A stretch of 64,000 nucleotides of DNA from Tepiditoga spiralis. GTDB lineage: Bacteria > Thermotogota > Thermotogae > Petrotogales > Petrotogaceae. Position 1 is the stretch's first letter. Each line of letters begins with the position of its first letter. Shown piece by piece: positions 26,323-34,748 of this stretch. The notes below the pieces were generated by a model. The model did no database searches and was not told the DNA's origin. It saw only the letters and a list, made by a program, of their open reading frames with translations. The stretch is taken from the NCBI RefSeq assembly GCF_014701195.1, contig NZ_AP018712.1, positions 1,382,501 to 1,446,500 of the forward strand, given 5' to 3'. Position numbers and translations under genes: made by a program.

Positions 26323-27626
26323 TGAAAAAACTTTTATTTTTATTTGTATTATCTTTAAGTTTGTATAGTTTTTCATTGAATTTAAATTTTAACATAGGAT
26401 TAACTTATAATTCTACTATAACTGATGATATAGAGTTTAATTTATATCATAAAACAAAAAAATTTGATTTTGTTATAGATATTTCATTTTTAAATGATAA
26501 TAAATATATTTTTCATGAAAAAAATTTTTATTTTGGACATTATTTTTTAAATAATAATGATTACATTGCTTATAAAAATAACAATATAAAAATAACAGCA
26601 GGAATTAAAGATTTAGAAGATGAAGTAGACTCTCCGTATTCATTATTTTTTTCATCTAAAAATATTTCAAAACCAATTTTTGAATTAGATTACAATGATG
26701 AACTTTTTTTCTTTAAGTCAAGATGGATTCAATTGAATAAAAATTCCAGTCAAGGATATAAAGATAGAGGATTAGACTACAAAGTTTATGGAATAAAGTT
26801 AAATGATTTTAAAGTTGGATTTCAAAATATAGTGCTTTATGATAATAGAGATTTTGATTATTTTTATCTGTTTAATCCATTACCTGCATACTTTACACAA
26901 GAAATAAGAAGTTCTGGAAATTCTATGCCTTGGACTGAAAATTTAAATGATAACTCTATAATGGGTTTTTTTGGAAGTTATAATAACAAATGTTTATATT
27001 CATACCTACAAATTCTTGTAGATGATTTTAATATGAATAGATTTTTTAATCCAAATGGAAAACAAAATCCAGATAAAATTGCATGGTCTTTTGGAAGTGT
27101 ATTTAGCAATGATTATGGAAATTTTTATTTTTATAATGCTGGAGCTACAAAATATACATTTAATCCTTATTCATCACATTCAGGCTATACATTGTATCCA
27201 TCAGATATATACAATGATAATCATATAATAGATTACAAAGATAATTATATAGGCTATTATTATGGTGAAAATTCTTTATCATTTTTATTTGGTTATAAAG
27301 GAAATTTAAATGATTATGAATTATCTACTTCATTAGAATTTGTTGTTTCTGGAAGTAAATCACCAAATAATCCTTGGGGAATTATATCAGACAATACAGT
27401 ACCAACAGGAACTCATTTTTTAGACGATTCCACTTTAGAAAAAACATTTACATACACTTCAACAATTTCAAAAAAAGTATTTAACACTAACTTATTTTTA
27501 TCCTTTAAATATATAAACACTATGAATGAATTAAAATACGATTCTACAAAAAAAATCTTTGAATCAATAAAAGGAAATGATAATACAAAATTTGAAATAT
27601 CATCTTATATAAAACTACAATTTTAA
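26322..27626 (+). CDS. Probable outer-membrane beta-barrel protein
   Basis: 434 aa with a clean signal peptide (residues 1-18, ending YSFS). The mature part is rich in aromatic and alternating residues and ends in phenylalanine (YIKLQF), both typical of outer-membrane barrels. PLPAYFTQE and the repeated short strands recall capsule-assembly or porin-like proteins, but no family was recognised. Coupled to the preceding membrane protein; the cyclophilin follows after 12 bases, so folding help in the envelope is conceivable. Confidence 0.6.
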   Translation: MKKLLFLFVLSLSLYSFSLNLNFNIGLTYNSTITDDIEFNLYHKTKKFDFVIDISFLNDNKYIFHEKNFYFGHYFLNNNDYIAYKNNNIKITAGIKDLEDEVDSPYSLFFSSKNISKPIFELDYNDELFFFKSRWIQLNKNSSQGYKDRGLDYKVYGIKLNDFKVGFQNIVLYDNRDFDYFYLFNPLPAYFTQEIRSSGNSMPWTENLNDNSIMGFFGSYNNKCLYSYLQILVDDFNMNRFFNPNGKQNPDKIAWSFGSVFSNDYGNFYFYNAGATKYTFNPYSSHSGYTLYPSDIYNDNHIIDYKDNYIGYYYGENSLSFLFGYKGNLNDYELSTSLEFVVSGSKSPNNPWGIISDNTVPTGTHFLDDSTLEKTFTYTSTISKKVFNTNLFLSFKYINTMNELKYDSTKKIFESIKGNDNTKFEISSYIKLQF

Positions 27627-27638
27627 GGAGGGAACAAA

Positions 27639-28127
27639 ATGGATAACCCAATTATTGTTATAGAAATGGAAGATGGTTCTAAAATAAAAGCAGAACTTTA
27701 TCCAGAAATTGCTCCAATTACTGTTGAAAATTTTTTAAAATTAATAAAAGAAGGTTTTTATGATGGTTTAACCTTTCATAGAATAATAAAAGGCTTTGTA
27801 ATTCAAGGTGGATGTCCAAATGGTGATGGAACAGGAGGACCCGGATACTCTATAAAAGGCGAATTTGAATCAAATGGTGTTAAAAACGACTTAAAACATG
27901 AAAAAGGTATTTTATCTATGGCAAGAGCTCAAGATCCAAACTCTGCTGGTTCTCAATTTTTTATAATGCTTGATTCTCATCCACATTTAGATGGAAGTTA
28001 TGCTGCTTTTGGTAAAGTAATAGAAGGAATGGATGTTGTAGATTATATAGCTTCTGTAAAAACAAATTATGCAGATATGCCTTTAGAACCTGTAAGGATT
28101 AAAAATATCACAATAGAAAAAGAATAA
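27639..28127 (+). CDS. Peptidyl-prolyl cis-trans isomerase, cyclophilin type
   Basis: Accelerates proline isomerisation in folding proteins. It is 162 aa without signal peptide, so cytoplasmic. Motifs: FHRIIKGFVIQGG, GTGGPGYSIKGEF, MARAQDPNSAGSQFFIM and the loop HLDGSYAAFGKV. These include the active-site Arg (FHR) and QFFIM. GGAGGG precedes the ATG. Confidence 0.95.
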   Translation: MDNPIIVIEMEDGSKIKAELYPEIAPITVENFLKLIKEGFYDGLTFHRIIKGFVIQGGCPNGDGTGGPGYSIKGEFESNGVKNDLKHEKGILSMARAQDPNSAGSQFFIMLDSHPHLDGSYAAFGKVIEGMDVVDYIASVKTNYADMPLEPVRIKNITIEKE

Positions 28128-28134
28128 TAAACAT

Positions 28135-28181
28135 AAAAACCTCTGTAAATTACACTATCAGTGTTTTTACAGAGGTTTTTT
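28135..28181. terminator. Bidirectional terminator between the cyclophilin and the AAA-ATPase gene
   Basis: Arms AAAAACCTCTGTAAA and TTTACAGAGGTTTTT enclose a 16-base loop that can itself pair (ACAC/GTGT). The genes converge on it. Confidence 0.85.
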
Positions 28182-29965
28182 CATTTATATAAATTCACTA
28201 TTTCTGTTATAGATAGACCTGTAAGTTCGGATATCATATTTTTATCTAATCCTTTTTTAAGCATGTTCTTTGCTACTTTTTCTATCTCTGTTAATTCAAC
28301 CTCTTTATCTAAATTACTAACAATTTCAACCTCTTTTTTATCAAAAGCTATTGAAATTTTTATTATATCATTTATTCCATAACTTTTTATCTCTTCTTCA
28401 TACTTCTTTTCATTTATTTGTTTTAGTCCATTTTGTGCACTGTTTAATAGTATTTTTTCATTTTTATAAAACTTTTTAAACTCAATAATTATTCCTTTAT
28501 CTGTTTTATCTTTTGGTATTAAAATAACATCTGCTCTTCCAAGTCCTGTTTCTCTATTACTCTTTATTATGTACTTTTCTTTTAAACCAACACTCATTCC
28601 AAGTATCAGTCCATGATAAAATCTTTCTGGTTCTTCTCCGCTAACGTCAAAATAACTCAATGTATTCATAGTCATTTTTTGAAAGTCTTCTTTAAATTCT
28701 TCTATATGTCCATTTATTAAGTTTATTAGTATGTTATCTAATTGTATATTTCCTTCTTCAAGCATTAATAATACTGTATCTTCATAAAACATTCTTACTT
28801 CTTTATTTGGAATAGCAAGTGTGTATCTTCTATAACCTTCTTTTGTTTCTTTAATCCATTTTAAGTAACCACTAAATAAAAATAATGTCCATATTGATTC
28901 ATTTGAATTTAAGTATAAATCACCGTATACCATAGTTTCATTTATTTTACTTTCAATATTTTCTCCATTCAAAAGTTTTTCTATACTATCTTTTATATTA
29001 ACAGTTCCTTCTTTTATTAGCTTTCTTATTAAATAATTCCCACTAGTATTCATCCAGTATGGACCTATTTTCCCTTTATTCTTTGCAAGAGTTACTATAG
29101 AAAAAGGATTGTAAATTTCAACACCGCCAAAGTTATAACCATTGTACCAATCTATAACTTCATTTTCTTCATATTCAAGTTCATAATACTTAAGTGTTTC
29201 TTCAACTTCTTCTTTAGTTAAACCATACTTATCATTGAATAGTTCATTCAATACAGTAGAAACTTCTAAGTTATTCACACCAGTAAAGATACTTTCTTTA
29301 GAAACTCTTGTTATACCAGTAAGAACTGCTTTTTCAAGGTATACATTATCTTTTAATGCCATTCCAAATAAGTTACCAATTAAAGATATTATTTCATCAT
29401 AGTATCCGTGTAAGTAAGCTTGTTGAATGGGAGTATCGTATTCATCTATTAATATTATTACCTTTTTACCATAGTATCTTTCCATATATTCAGATAAACT
29501 TCTTATAGAATTTTCATAATCAGCATCTAAAGCTTCTCTACCCATTATTTTATCATATATAATTTTTTCTTCATTATCTAAAACTTCTAAAACATACTTA
29601 TGCTTTAAATACAACCTTGAAAGCTCCATGGTTAATAAAGCATGCATCTTTTTTAAGTTATTAGACTTTAAATCTTTAAAGGTGATGTATATAACAGGAT
29701 GTTTATTTAAATGTTTTTCTATTATATTTTTTTCTTTGTATATCTTTAAATCTTTAAAGAGGTATTCGTTGTTTTGAGTAATATCAAAAAAGTACTTCAT
29801 CATGGATTGACTGAGAGTTTTCCCAAACCTTCTTGGTCTTGTTATTAATAGAACGTCTCCACTTTCAATAACTTCTTTGATTAACATACTTTTATCTACA
29901 AAATACATATTGTCATCTATTAATGATTTAAAGTCACTTCTTCCTATTGGAAGCCTTTTTTTCAT
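28181..29965 (-). CDS. AAA-ATPase/PD-(D/E)XK nuclease superfamily protein (DUF1703 type)
   Basis: 594-aa protein of a family that occurs in many copies in some anaerobes. N-terminal AAA-ATPase-like domain: IGRSDFKSLIDDNMYFVDKS, P-loop variant TRPRRFGKTLSQSMM (about residues 42-57), IILIDEYDTPIQQAY (Walker B), TGITRVSKESIF. The C-terminal part carries the nuclease-type core GRADVILIPK ... GIIIEFKKF (about 500-525). Function is unproven; toxin, defence or mobile-element roles are discussed. Start 29965 fits GAGGTG. A relative is cut by the right window edge. Confidence 0.85.
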   Translation of the reverse strand: MKKRLPIGRSDFKSLIDDNMYFVDKSMLIKEVIESGDVLLITRPRRFGKTLSQSMMKYFFDITQNNEYLFKDLKIYKEKNIIEKHLNKHPVIYITFKDLKSNNLKKMHALLTMELSRLYLKHKYVLEVLDNEEKIIYDKIMGREALDADYENSIRSLSEYMERYYGKKVIILIDEYDTPIQQAYLHGYYDEIISLIGNLFGMALKDNVYLEKAVLTGITRVSKESIFTGVNNLEVSTVLNELFNDKYGLTKEEVEETLKYYELEYEENEVIDWYNGYNFGGVEIYNPFSIVTLAKNKGKIGPYWMNTSGNYLIRKLIKEGTVNIKDSIEKLLNGENIESKINETMVYGDLYLNSNESIWTLFLFSGYLKWIKETKEGYRRYTLAIPNKEVRMFYEDTVLLMLEEGNIQLDNILINLINGHIEEFKEDFQKMTMNTLSYFDVSGEEPERFYHGLILGMSVGLKEKYIIKSNRETGLGRADVILIPKDKTDKGIIIEFKKFYKNEKILLNSAQNGLKQINEKKYEEEIKSYGINDIIKISIAFDKKEVEIVSNLDKEVELTEIEKVAKNMLKKGLDKNMISELTGLSITEIVNLYK

Positions 29966-30032
29966 TTTCATCACCTCGTTTTATATCCTTACATGTTATT
30001 ATATCAAATCTTCTTTAAAATAAAAAAATGTT

Positions 30033-30283
30033 ATTTCGACAAGCTCAATGACCACATTTCGACAAGCTCAATGACCACATTTCGACAAGCTCAATGACCA
30101 CATTTCGACAAGCTCAATGACCACATTTCGACAAGCTCAATGACCACATTTCGACAAGCTCAATGACCACATTTCGACAAGCTCAATGACCACATTTCGA
30201 CAAGCTCAATGACCACATTTCGACAAGCTCAATGACCACATTTCGACAAGCTCAATGACCACATTTCGACAAGCTCAATGACC
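30033..30283 (+). repeat. 11-copy, 23-bp perfect tandem repeat
   Basis: Unit starts ATTTCGACAAGCTCAATG and ends ACCAC. Copies begin at 30033, 30056 and so on to 30263, identical except that the last lacks two bases. No spacers lie between copies, so it is not CRISPR. Its core TTCGACAAGCTCA recurs in inverse orientation at 30325-30338. Confidence 0.95.
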
Positions 30284-30640
30284 GTAAGAAAAGTAGAAGT
30301 ATTAAAAAAAAAACAAACGTTCCCTGAGCTTGTCGAAGGGCACGTTATTACCCCTTTCAGGGACGAGGCTTTTTCGGTGAAATATTCCTTTTTCTCTTTT
30401 TTTCATTAAATAACTAATATAAAACTAACAAAACCACATCCCTCCGTCCTCTGGTCTCGCCCCTTCTAAGGGGCACTTTTTCTGGTATTTACACACTGCT
30501 ATGATATTTCTAATGCGCAGGTTTCCTTCCTTTCCTCTCTCCTCTTAAAAAGGGATGGTCTTTTTAAGTGTAAACCCTGCATTTTATTGTAATCATAAAA
30601 AATACCGCTTACTATTAAACAGATTCATGAAAATTAATAA
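30284..30640. other. Non-coding, GC-richer block with several inverted repeats
   Basis: Visibly less AT-rich than the rest of the window. It contains a foldback TCCCTGA ... TCAGGGA (about 30321-30363) that includes GAAGGG/CCCTTTC, a palindrome GCCCCTT-CT-AAGGGGC (about 30459-30474), and TTTACAC/GTGTAAA pairs. No open reading frame was found. Together with the tandem repeat it fills the 700-base gap between two minus-strand genes and looks acquired. Confidence 0.6.
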
Positions 30641-30671
30641 AAAAATGCTTGATTAAATCAAGCATTTTTTT
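30641..30671 (-). terminator. Terminator of the methylmalonyl-CoA operon
   Basis: Stem of 13 bases (A5-TGCTTGAT with ATCAAGCA-T5), loop TAA, followed on the minus strand by T residues. Confidence 0.8.
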
Positions 30672-30678
30672 CTTTTTA

Positions 30679-31083
30679 TTATTTTATTGTTATTAAAAGT
30701 TGTTCTCCTTCTACTGTATCACCTTTTTTAACTAATATTTTATCTATTACTCCAGATACTGGTGCTGGTATTTCATTTTCCATCTTCATTGCTTCTATTA
30801 TTATTAATTTGTCTCCTTCACTAACAGATTGACCTACTGAAACTAAAATATCTACAACAGCGCCAGGAAGTGGTGAAATAACTTCATGTCCACCTGCGGT
30901 TGGAGCAGATGCTGGAGTTGCTGCTGGTTTTGGTGTTGGAGCAGATGCTGGAGTTGCTGCTGGTTTTTGTACTGGAGCTGCCACTGGTACTGATTGAACA
31001 GGTACTGTTCCTTGACTTGAAACTTCTTCAACTTCAACTTCATATGATTTTCCATTAACTTTTACATTAAACTTTTTTATCAT
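30679..31083 (-). CDS. Biotin carboxyl carrier protein (methylmalonyl-CoA decarboxylase/propionyl-CoA carboxylase subunit)
   Basis: 134 aa. The C-terminal biotinyl domain (about residues 65-134) holds EAMKMENEI, whose lysine receives biotin. The middle is an Ala/Pro linker in which a 12-residue unit (KPAATPASAPTP) is repeated; the DNA shows this as a 36-base direct repeat near 30900-30970. The N-terminus (MIKKFNVKVNGKSYEVEVEEV) is typical of decarboxylase gamma/carrier subunits. Last gene of the operon, moving CO2 to or from the carboxyltransferase. Confidence 0.9.
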   Translation of the reverse strand: MIKKFNVKVNGKSYEVEVEEVSSQGTVPVQSVPVAAPVQKPAATPASAPTPKPAATPASAPTAGGHEVISPLPGAVVDILVSVGQSVSEGDKLIIIEAMKMENEIPAPVSGVIDKILVKKGDTVEGEQLLITIK

Positions 31084-31101
31084 TTTTTTCCTCCTGTTTT
31101 T

Positions 31102-31449
31102 TTAACGTGTTCTCCACGTAACTGTAGGATTTACTGTTCCCCACCTTGAGTTCGAAAAAACTGACTTTTTAGCAGGTTTTATACTTTTTACAACATAATT
31201 TTTATTGCCCATAAATGCCGAAATTGCTCCCATAATTGCTGCAATTTCTTCGTTTTCATCATTGCTATTTATTTCTACTTTGTTTACAACCTTTGATGGA
31301 GCTGATGAAGGTAAATTGATTTCTTTTTTAGCTCCTTTTTTTTCTGTTTTAGAAAAATGTCTCAATAATGATACTACGAGCATTAAAATTACTAATATTA
31401 TAAAAACCGTTAAAATACCGGCTATGGTAATAAACCATACTTTATCCAT
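31102..31449 (-). CDS. OadG-family (sodium pump decarboxylase gamma/delta) subunit
   Basis: Small membrane protein of 115 aa: one N-terminal transmembrane helix (WFITIAGILTVFIILVILML, residues 4-24), then a charged cytoplasmic tail rich in K, E and S. This is the build of OadG/MmdD, which anchors the carboxyltransferase to the membrane beta subunit in Na+-pumping decarboxylases. It sits between carboxyltransferase and biotin carrier as in such operons. The tail ends WRTR. Confidence 0.8.
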   Translation of the reverse strand: MDKVWFITIAGILTVFIILVILMLVVSLLRHFSKTEKKGAKKEINLPSSAPSKVVNKVEINSNDENEEIAAIMGAISAFMGNKNYVVKSIKPAKKSVFSNSRWGTVNPTVTWRTR

Positions 31450-31463
31450 AAATAATCACCTCA

Positions 31464-33020
31464 TTAAAGTGGAATGTTTCCGTGTTTTTTTGCCGGTCTT
31501 GCTTCTGCTTTTGATTCAGCAATAAATAATGAATTCATTATTACATTTCTTGTATCTATTGGATCTATAACATCCTCAATATATCCTCTTCCAGCTACTT
31601 CATATGGATTATTAAACTGTTCTTTATATTCTTCAATTCTTTGTTTTCTTGTTTGTTCTGGGTTTTCTGAATTTTTAATTTCTTTAGCAAAAATTACATT
31701 TGCTGCACCTTCAGCTCCCATAACTGCTATTTCTGATATAGGCCAAGCAAAAACAAAATCAGCTCCTAAATGTTGTGAAGCCATTGCTATGTATGCTCCA
31801 CCATATGATTTTCTTAATATTATTGTTATCATAGGAACAGTAGCTTCAGAGTAAGCGTATAATAACTTGGCACCATGTCTTATTATTCCACCATGTTCTT
31901 GAGAAACACCTGGTAAAAATCCTGGTGTATCAACAAAAGTAACAATAGGAATATTAAATGCATCACAAAATCTGATAAATCTTGAAGCTTTATCAGAGGC
32001 ATCAATATCAAGTGCTCCAGCCATTATTTTTGGTTGATTTGCTATAATGCCAACTGATTTTCCACCCATTCTTGCAAATCCTGTAATCATATTTTTTGCA
32101 AAGTGTGGTTGAATTTCAAAAAATGTTTCTGGATCAAAAGTCATATTTATAATATCTCTTACATCGTATGCCTTTTTTGGATTTGGAGAAACTATATCAT
32201 ATATTTTTTCATTCAAATTATAATTTTCATCAAATTCTGTAATTTCTACTGGATCTAAGTTATTTGAAGGTATGTATGACATTAATTTTTTTGTCATTTC
32301 CATAGCTTCTTCATCACTCTTTGCAATTAAATGAGCAACACCACTTTTAGAATTGTGAACCATTGCTCCACCAAGACCTTCTTTACTAACATCTTCTCCT
32401 GTAACTGCTTTTATAACATTTGGACCTGTTATGAACATTTGAGATGTTTTTTCAACCATTATAATAAAGTCTGTAATTGCAGGAGAATAAACCGCACCAC
32501 CAGCACATGGACCAGCAATAACAGTTATTTGAGGTATTACCCCAGAAGCTAATGTGTTTCTATAGAAAATTCCTCCATATCCGTACAAAGAATCAACTGC
32601 TTCTTGAATTCTTGCACCAGCAGAGTCATTTATTCCTATAACAGGAACTCCAAATTTCATTGCTAAATCTTGAAGTTTTATTATTTTTTTAGCATGCATT
32701 TCTCCTAACGATCCACCTTGAACTGTGAAGTCTTGAGAAAAAACTGCTACTTTTTTTCCTTTTATAGTTCCAAAACCAGTAACTACACCATCGTATGGAA
32801 AAGTTTTTTTATCTAATCCCAAGTATGTACTTCTGTGTTTTACAAATTTGTCGATTTCTTCAAATGATCCTTCATCAACGAGAAGTTCTATTCTTTCTCT
32901 TGCAGTTAATTTTCCTTGAGAGTGTTGTTTGTCTATTCTTGCTTGCCCACCACCAAGTTCTAATTTTGACTTTTTTTCTCTAAAGTTTTCGAGTAACTCA
33001 ACAAACTTTTCATCGGCCAT
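31464..33020 (-). CDS. Acyl-CoA carboxyltransferase (propionyl-CoA carboxylase beta/methylmalonyl-CoA decarboxylase alpha)
   Basis: Transfers carboxyl between methylmalonyl-CoA (or propionyl-CoA) and biotin. It is 518 aa, normal for PccB/MmdA. Visible: ARERIELLVDEGSFEE, the glycine-rich carboxyltransferase stretch GVPVIGINDSAGARIQE, AGPCAGGAVYSPAITDF, DTPGFLPGVSQEHGGIIRHG and RKSYGGAYIAM. With an OadG-like subunit next door I favour a decarboxylase, but a carboxylase cannot be excluded. No biotin carboxylase is in the window. Confidence 0.92.
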   Translation of the reverse strand: MADEKFVELLENFREKKSKLELGGGQARIDKQHSQGKLTARERIELLVDEGSFEEIDKFVKHRSTYLGLDKKTFPYDGVVTGFGTIKGKKVAVFSQDFTVQGGSLGEMHAKKIIKLQDLAMKFGVPVIGINDSAGARIQEAVDSLYGYGGIFYRNTLASGVIPQITVIAGPCAGGAVYSPAITDFIIMVEKTSQMFITGPNVIKAVTGEDVSKEGLGGAMVHNSKSGVAHLIAKSDEEAMEMTKKLMSYIPSNNLDPVEITEFDENYNLNEKIYDIVSPNPKKAYDVRDIINMTFDPETFFEIQPHFAKNMITGFARMGGKSVGIIANQPKIMAGALDIDASDKASRFIRFCDAFNIPIVTFVDTPGFLPGVSQEHGGIIRHGAKLLYAYSEATVPMITIILRKSYGGAYIAMASQHLGADFVFAWPISEIAVMGAEGAANVIFAKEIKNSENPEQTRKQRIEEYKEQFNNPYEVAGRGYIEDVIDPIDTRNVIMNSLFIAESKAEARPAKKHGNIPL

Positions 33021-33032
33021 TACGAATCCTCC

Positions 33033-33434
33033 TTAATTATGTTGAAGGAGTTCTGTTAAAACTCCATTAGTTGTTTTAGGATGCATAAACACAACAGATG
33101 TATTATGTGCACCTGGTTTTGGTTCATCAGAAAGAGGTTTTAATCCTATTTCTTTTGCTTTTTCAATTGCTTCTTTTACATTTTCAACTTCATAAGCAAC
33201 ATGGTGAAGTCCTTCACCTTTTTTTTCAAGAAATTTTGAAACTTCCGAATCTTCTCTTGTTGGTTGTAAAAGTTCTATTCTTGTATCTCCGATTTCTATA
33301 AAACAAACTCTCAAGCCCCTGTCTTCAAGAATTTCTTCTCCAGCAGGAGTTATACCCAATAAGCCATTATAAAACTTTAGTGCATCATCAATTGATTTTA
33401 CCACAATTCCAATATGGTCTATCTTATTTTTCAT
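33033..33434 (-). CDS. mce: Methylmalonyl-CoA epimerase
   Basis: Interconverts (R)- and (S)-methylmalonyl-CoA, linking the mutase to the carboxyltransferase. It is 133 aa of the vicinal-oxygen-chelate fold: DHIGIVVKSIDDALKFY (metal His), RIELLQP, GLHHVAYEVENV and GVLTELLQ (metal Glu). It overlaps the meaB end by 11 bases, with GGAGG as ribosome site, and is followed 12 bases later by the carboxyltransferase. Confidence 0.93.
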   Translation of the reverse strand: MKNKIDHIGIVVKSIDDALKFYNGLLGITPAGEEILEDRGLRVCFIEIGDTRIELLQPTREDSEVSKFLEKKGEGLHHVAYEVENVKEAIEKAKEIGLKPLSDEPKPGAHNTSVVFMHPKTTNGVLTELLQHN

Positions 33435-34356
33435 AATTGTTTTCCTCCTTGCAAAGTTCTCTTAAAATTTTTTCTTTTGCAAATTCAAGATCTTCAATTT
33501 TCCCATCATAATTGTATACAACTTTATCTAAAATTCTTAATAAATTACTTCTTATTCTTCTTTTATTTCTTCTTATTTGACGATCATTTAGTTCTCCAGT
33601 ATTTATTAGTGAATTATAGTGCTCATCAAACCAAGAAACTATATCTTCTATGCCCATATTCAAAACTGAACTCGTTCCAAAAACTCTTCTCGTTGACTTT
33701 GATTCTACTTCAAGCATTAAAGTGTTTTTTAATTGTGTCATAAAACCATTTGCTTCTGGTAAATCTGTTTTATTAACAACATATCCATCAGCTATTTCCA
33801 TTATTCCTGCTTTAAACATTTGTATTTCATCGCCTGAATCTGGAGACATTACCAGTAAAATAGTATCTGCAACAAAAACTATTTCTATTTCCGTTTGTCC
33901 TGCACCAACTGTTTCAATAATTATTTTATCAAAACCAAAACTTTCCATAACATCGACTATATCAAAAATAGAATCACAAAGTCCTCCAACACTTCCACGA
34001 GATGCAACACTTCTTATGTATACATTTTGAGACTTAGTTATATTTCTCATTCTAATTCTATCGCCCAAAAATGCTCCGCCAGAAAATGAACTGCTTGGAT
34101 CAACAGCAATAACACCTATTTTTTCACCTTTTTTTGCAAGTTTTTCAACAAGCTTAGAAGTCAAGGTGCTTTTTCCAGCACCTGGACTTCCTGTAATTCC
34201 TATTATTTGTTTGTGTTCTTTTTTGGGAAGTTTTGAAATTATTTCCCAAGCATAATCAGGATTATCCTCAACAAGTGATACCATCTTTGCAAGAGCATAA
34301 ATTTCTCCACTTTTAAATTTTTCTATAATACTATTAAACTTATTCTCCCAAGACAA
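33424..34356 (-). CDS. meaB: MeaB/ArgK-type GTPase, methylmalonyl-CoA mutase chaperone
   Basis: G3E-family GTPase that loads and protects adenosylcobalamin in methylmalonyl-CoA mutase. It is 310 aa with P-loop [53 protein letters not shown] (Walker B) and [10 protein letters not shown] (NKxD). The start is TTG at 34356 within the end of the mutase small-subunit gene (17-base overlap), with AGGTGAAAG upstream. The context fixes the role as MeaB and not the older arginine-kinase label. Confidence 0.92.
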   Translation of the reverse strand: MSWENKFNSIIEKFKSGEIYALAKMVSLVEDNPDYAWEIISKLPKKEHKQIIGITGSPGAGKSTLTSKLVEKLAKKGEKIGVIAVDPSSSFSGGAFLGDRIRMRNITKSQNVYIRSVASRGSVGGLCDSIFDIVDVMESFGFDKIIIETVGAGQTEIEIVFVADTILLVMSPDSGDEIQMFKAGIMEIADGYVVNKTDLPEANGFMTQLKNTLMLEVESKSTRRVFGTSSVLNMGIEDIVSWFDEHYNSLINTGELNDRQIRRNKRRIRSNLLRILDKVVYNYDGKIEDLEFAKEKILRELCKEENNYEK

Positions 34357-34735
34357 TTTCTTTCACCTTATTGTTTATTAATTCAAGTGATGTTCCAGGA
34401 GTAAATACTTCCTTTATTCCAATTTCTTTCAAAACTGGTATATCATCTTCAGGAATTATTCCTCCTAAAAATACAGGTATATTTATATCTTTTTCTTTTA
34501 ATAATTTTAATAATTTTTCACATAACTTCATGTGAGCACCAGATAAAATTGAAAGCCCTATAATATCAGCATCTTCTTGTATTGCTGTATTAACTATTTC
34601 AGATGGAGTTTGTCTTATTCCTGTATAAATAACTTCCATTCCAGCATCTCTGAGTGCTCTTGAAACTACTTTTGCTCCTCTATCATGACCATCTAATCCT
34701 GGTTTTCCTATAACAACTCTTATTCTTCTACTCAT
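34340..34735 (-). CDS. Methylmalonyl-CoA mutase, B12-binding subunit
   Basis: 131-aa separate cobalamin-binding domain. It has the base-off/His-on motif DGHDRG ([19 protein letters not shown], residues 10-30), then GLSILSGAH and [10 protein letters not shown], which hold the corrinoid tail. In many bacteria this domain is fused to the catalytic chain; here it is a separate gene, 13 bases after the large subunit, as in archaea and some anaerobes. Confidence 0.95.
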   Translation of the reverse strand: MSRRIRVVIGKPGLDGHDRGAKVVSRALRDAGMEVIYTGIRQTPSEIVNTAIQEDADIIGLSILSGAHMKLCEKLLKLLKEKDINIPVFLGGIIPEDDIPVLKEIGIKEVFTPGTSLELINNKVKEIVLGE

Positions 34736-34748
34736 TACACACCTCCGG

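Noticed and set aside
30033-30283. CRISPR array
   Set aside because: Units follow each other directly with no spacers, there is no cas gene, and the repeat is not palindromic in the usual way.
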